From JAAOYC01 sp036481345 (lineage in GTDB: Archaea > Nanobdellota > Nanobdellia > Woesearchaeales > WJKL01): DNA of 12,184 bases. The notes under the pieces are model-generated. The model was not told the DNA's origin and did not search any database. It saw only the letters and a list, made by a program, of their open reading frames with translations. The translations under genes and the position numbers were made by a program. Shown here in pieces: positions 10,535 through 12,184 of this stretch. Where the stretch lies: assembly GCA_036481345.1 (NCBI GenBank), contig JAZGHU010000032.1, positions 1 through 12,184 of the forward strand. Reading direction: 5' to 3'. Position 1 is the stretch's first letter. Each line of letters begins with the position of its first letter.

Positions 10535-12184
10535 AAGATAAAAATACAAAGGGGAAAACCGCATTTCCTAATTTAGATTTTATTGTAATAGCTGATAAGG
10601 GTAGTTCTCTAGCAAGTTATAACCGAGATGTATCTCAATTCCAAAAAAGAGTTAAAAGAGCAAAAGATGTTTTCTCTGGAAATTATGAAAACTTATCATA
10701 CTTTGATCTAGGAAAAACAGTTAGAGAATTAAATGAAGAATTAGAAAATAAAGATTCTATCTTAAACAAAATTGCTGAACACGATCCAAGAATTTTAACT
10801 TCAATAGAAAATGCTGAAAAATATTTGAAAGCAAACATGCCTTCATTCTTCTCAAAATGCGTGGGTTTTGGAAAAGCAACAGTAGCAGCTGCAGGAATTA
10901 CATTACTTACAACAGCTACTCAACTTCTTCCATTTATGTCAAGACAAAATGTTTATGCTGAAACAGAAGAAGAAAAAGAAGAACCATCAGAACCAATTGG
11001 TCTTGATGTTGAAGTTGTTGCACAACAAAATACAGGAAGCAGTGGTGATGACACAAGTTCCTCAAGTTTAGCTAGGACAAAATTCAAGACAGAGAATGTC
11101 AAAGTAGATATCATTCACACAGGAGAAAAATTAGGAACAGGAAAAAACACTGCACAAACAGGAATTCCAGATGGTGCTGATCTAAGAGATGAATTTTATG
11201 ATGAAACTCGTGATATTGGAAATACTAAAAGTTCATTAAGCCTTGATTTTCTTATAAACAGAGAAACTGCTAGTAAACATGATGATCCAAAACCATGGAT
11301 AAAATTCGGTATAAGATATCTTTTAGATGAAAGATATAATGATTATAGCGACGAAACTATAACTCATATTTATGGAACATTTACAGATATTTGGTCAAGA
11401 ACAGCAAATACAGATAATAAAGATGAAAACAGATTTAATTTTGGTGTTAAAGCTGCTTATGTATTTGATTTAGAAGAAGCAAGTGAATCAATAACTGAAG
11501 ATACTTTGCTAGAATTAGGAATTCTTGGTAAATATGAAAAAACAAACATCCTAGAAACAGAAATAGAAGATGTTGATGGATTAATCACTTCAACTACAAC
11601 AAAAGATGGAGAAGGAGATGGCATCCGTTCAGCTGGAATCACATTAGGTTTATCCCGTGAAAATTTCTTTGCAAGACTCAATGCTGTTTGGCATACAGGA
11701 AATGATATTCCTTCAGGAGAAGGCTCTGAAAGAAATTTATATCTGCTTTGGGGATTTGATGATATTGACTCAGCACTAAATGTTTATTTTTCAGATAAAA
11801 AATCAAACCCATTCACAGCACTTACTTTCATAGGAGGCCTTAACAAAACAGGAGAAACATCTGATGATACTTATGAAGATGCATTTAAAAATATCCATGA
11901 AACATTTGAAGAAATGATAGATTATAGGACCTTTAATGGAGAAGAAGCATTCCAACTTGAAAACTATAGATTTATCAGCATGATATCAGGCACAGGCGGG
12001 TATGCTGTTCAATATGGCGGAAATAATAAAAAGGATGGTTACTTTACAGTCATGGCAGGGTTAGATAGTAATCTTACAGGAAACAGCTATTTAGATTTAG
12101 CAATAGCAACAAAACAAGGGGAACTGGATAATATCTGGACATTGATGGCTTATTATGCTTATAAAGAAGAAGAGTGGGAACTTG
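10531..12184 (+). CDS. Large probable surface/secreted beta-rich protein, incomplete at the right edge
   Basis: An open frame of 551 codons runs off the window with no stop. I do not recognise the family. Residues 1-102 are charged and helical (EFLAG-free, with coiled-coil-like KTVRELNEELENKDSI at about 62-77). Residues 103-143 look like a signal peptide inside the protein: Met103, basic residues 109/115, a hydrophobic core 116-136, then NVYA with a possible cleavage after Ala143. An acidic Ser/Gly/Thr-rich linker follows (144-180). From about 215 onward the sequence alternates polar and hydrophobic/aromatic residues in many strand-like segments (PWIKFGIRYLL, FNFGVKAAYVF, YLLWGFDD), resembling a beta-barrel or meander. 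It is probably displayed outside the membrane. Type II anchoring by the 116-136 segment, or initiation at Met103 (10837), are alternatives. Confidence 0.8.
   Translation, partial: MKDKNTKGKTAFPNLDFIVIADKGSSLASYNRDVSQFQKRVKRAKDVFSGNYENLSYFDLGKTVRELNEELENKDSILNKIAEHDPRILTSIENAEKYLKANMPSFFSKCVGFGKATVAAAGITLLTTATQLLPFMSRQNVYAETEEEKEEPSEPIGLDVEVVAQQNTGSSGDDTSSSSLARTKFKTENVKVDIIHTGEKLGTGKNTAQTGIPDGADLRDEFYDETRDIGNTKSSLSLDFLINRETASKHDDPKPWIKFGIRYLLDERYNDYSDETITHIYGTFTDIWSRTANTDNKDENRFNFGVKAAYVFDLEEASESITEDTLLELGILGKYEKTNILETEIEDVDGLITSTTTKDGEGDGIRSAGITLGLSRENFFARLNAVWHTGNDIPSGEGSERNLYLLWGFDDIDSALNVYFSDKKSNPFTALTFIGGLNKTGETSDDTYEDAFKNIHETFEEMIDYRTFNGEEAFQLENYRFISMISGTGGYAVQYGGNNKKDGYFTVMAGLDSNLTGNSYLDLAIATKQGELDNIWTLMAYYAYKEEEWEL

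Noticed and set aside
1..12184. CRISPR arrays, tRNA or rRNA genes, transposases
   Set aside because: I saw no regularly spaced repeat series, no cloverleaf-like tRNA with a TTC-loop consensus, no rRNA signature and no transposase motifs, reading by eye only.

Overview
The window reads as AT-rich archaeal DNA, most likely from a DPANN-type archaeon (Woesearchaeota/Pacearchaeota-like). This is inference. The support is as follows. Almost every transcription unit has a TATA-like box centred about 24-28 bp upstream of its ATG, which is the leaderless layout. The few Shine-Dalgarno sites fit an archaeal anti-SD (GAGGTG, AGGAGG). Genes are packed with ATGA overlaps and convergent 3' overlaps. The hydrogenase is of the Pyrococcus sulfhydrogenase type.

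Layout, left to right. (1) 1-180: the first 16 codons of a leftward AbrB-like regulator, whose promoter is bracketed by two 13-bp repeats with palindromic cores. (2) 181-1223: a small basic unknown protein, overlapping by ATGA a methyltransferase of the FmrO/ArmA/Rmt 16S rRNA type. (3) 1305-2271: hypA, hypC and a second, N-terminally extended HypC-like protein. (4) 2234-3151, leftward: an EamA-family transporter that shares one TATA box with the divergent hydrogenase maturation protease (3201-3575). (5) 3548-7307, leftward: hydB-hydG-hydD-hydA, a complete four-subunit group 3b [NiFe] hydrogenase. (6) 7410-7904, leftward: an unrecognised 164-residue protein. (7) 8018-10221, rightward: a bacterial-type GAPDH and PGK overlapping by ATGA. 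(8) 10222-10530: no full gene, but strong inverted repeats, a degraded second copy of the pgk tail, and the promoter and leader of the next gene. (9) 10531 to the right edge: a large, incomplete, probably surface-exposed beta-rich protein with an internal signal-like hydrophobic segment.

How the genes work together. HydA/HydD should handle H2 at the NiFe site, and HydB/HydG should pass electrons to or from NAD(P)H. HypA (nickel insertion), HypC (Fe(CN)2CO delivery) and the endopeptidase (cleaving the HydA tail) mature the large subunit. HypB, HypD, HypE and HypF are not in this window. GAPDH and PGK form a lower-glycolysis pair; a cytosolic group 3b hydrogenase could reoxidise the NAD(P)H made in fermentation.

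The best second-look items are: the pgk tail duplication with palindromes; a hairpin that would bring a distant SD close to the start codon of the surface protein, overlapping a 13-codon leader ORF that begins at the predicted transcription start; the HypC-like fusion; the rRNA-methyltransferase homologue; and the protease gene whose 3' end lies opposite the codons for the peptide it is expected to remove.
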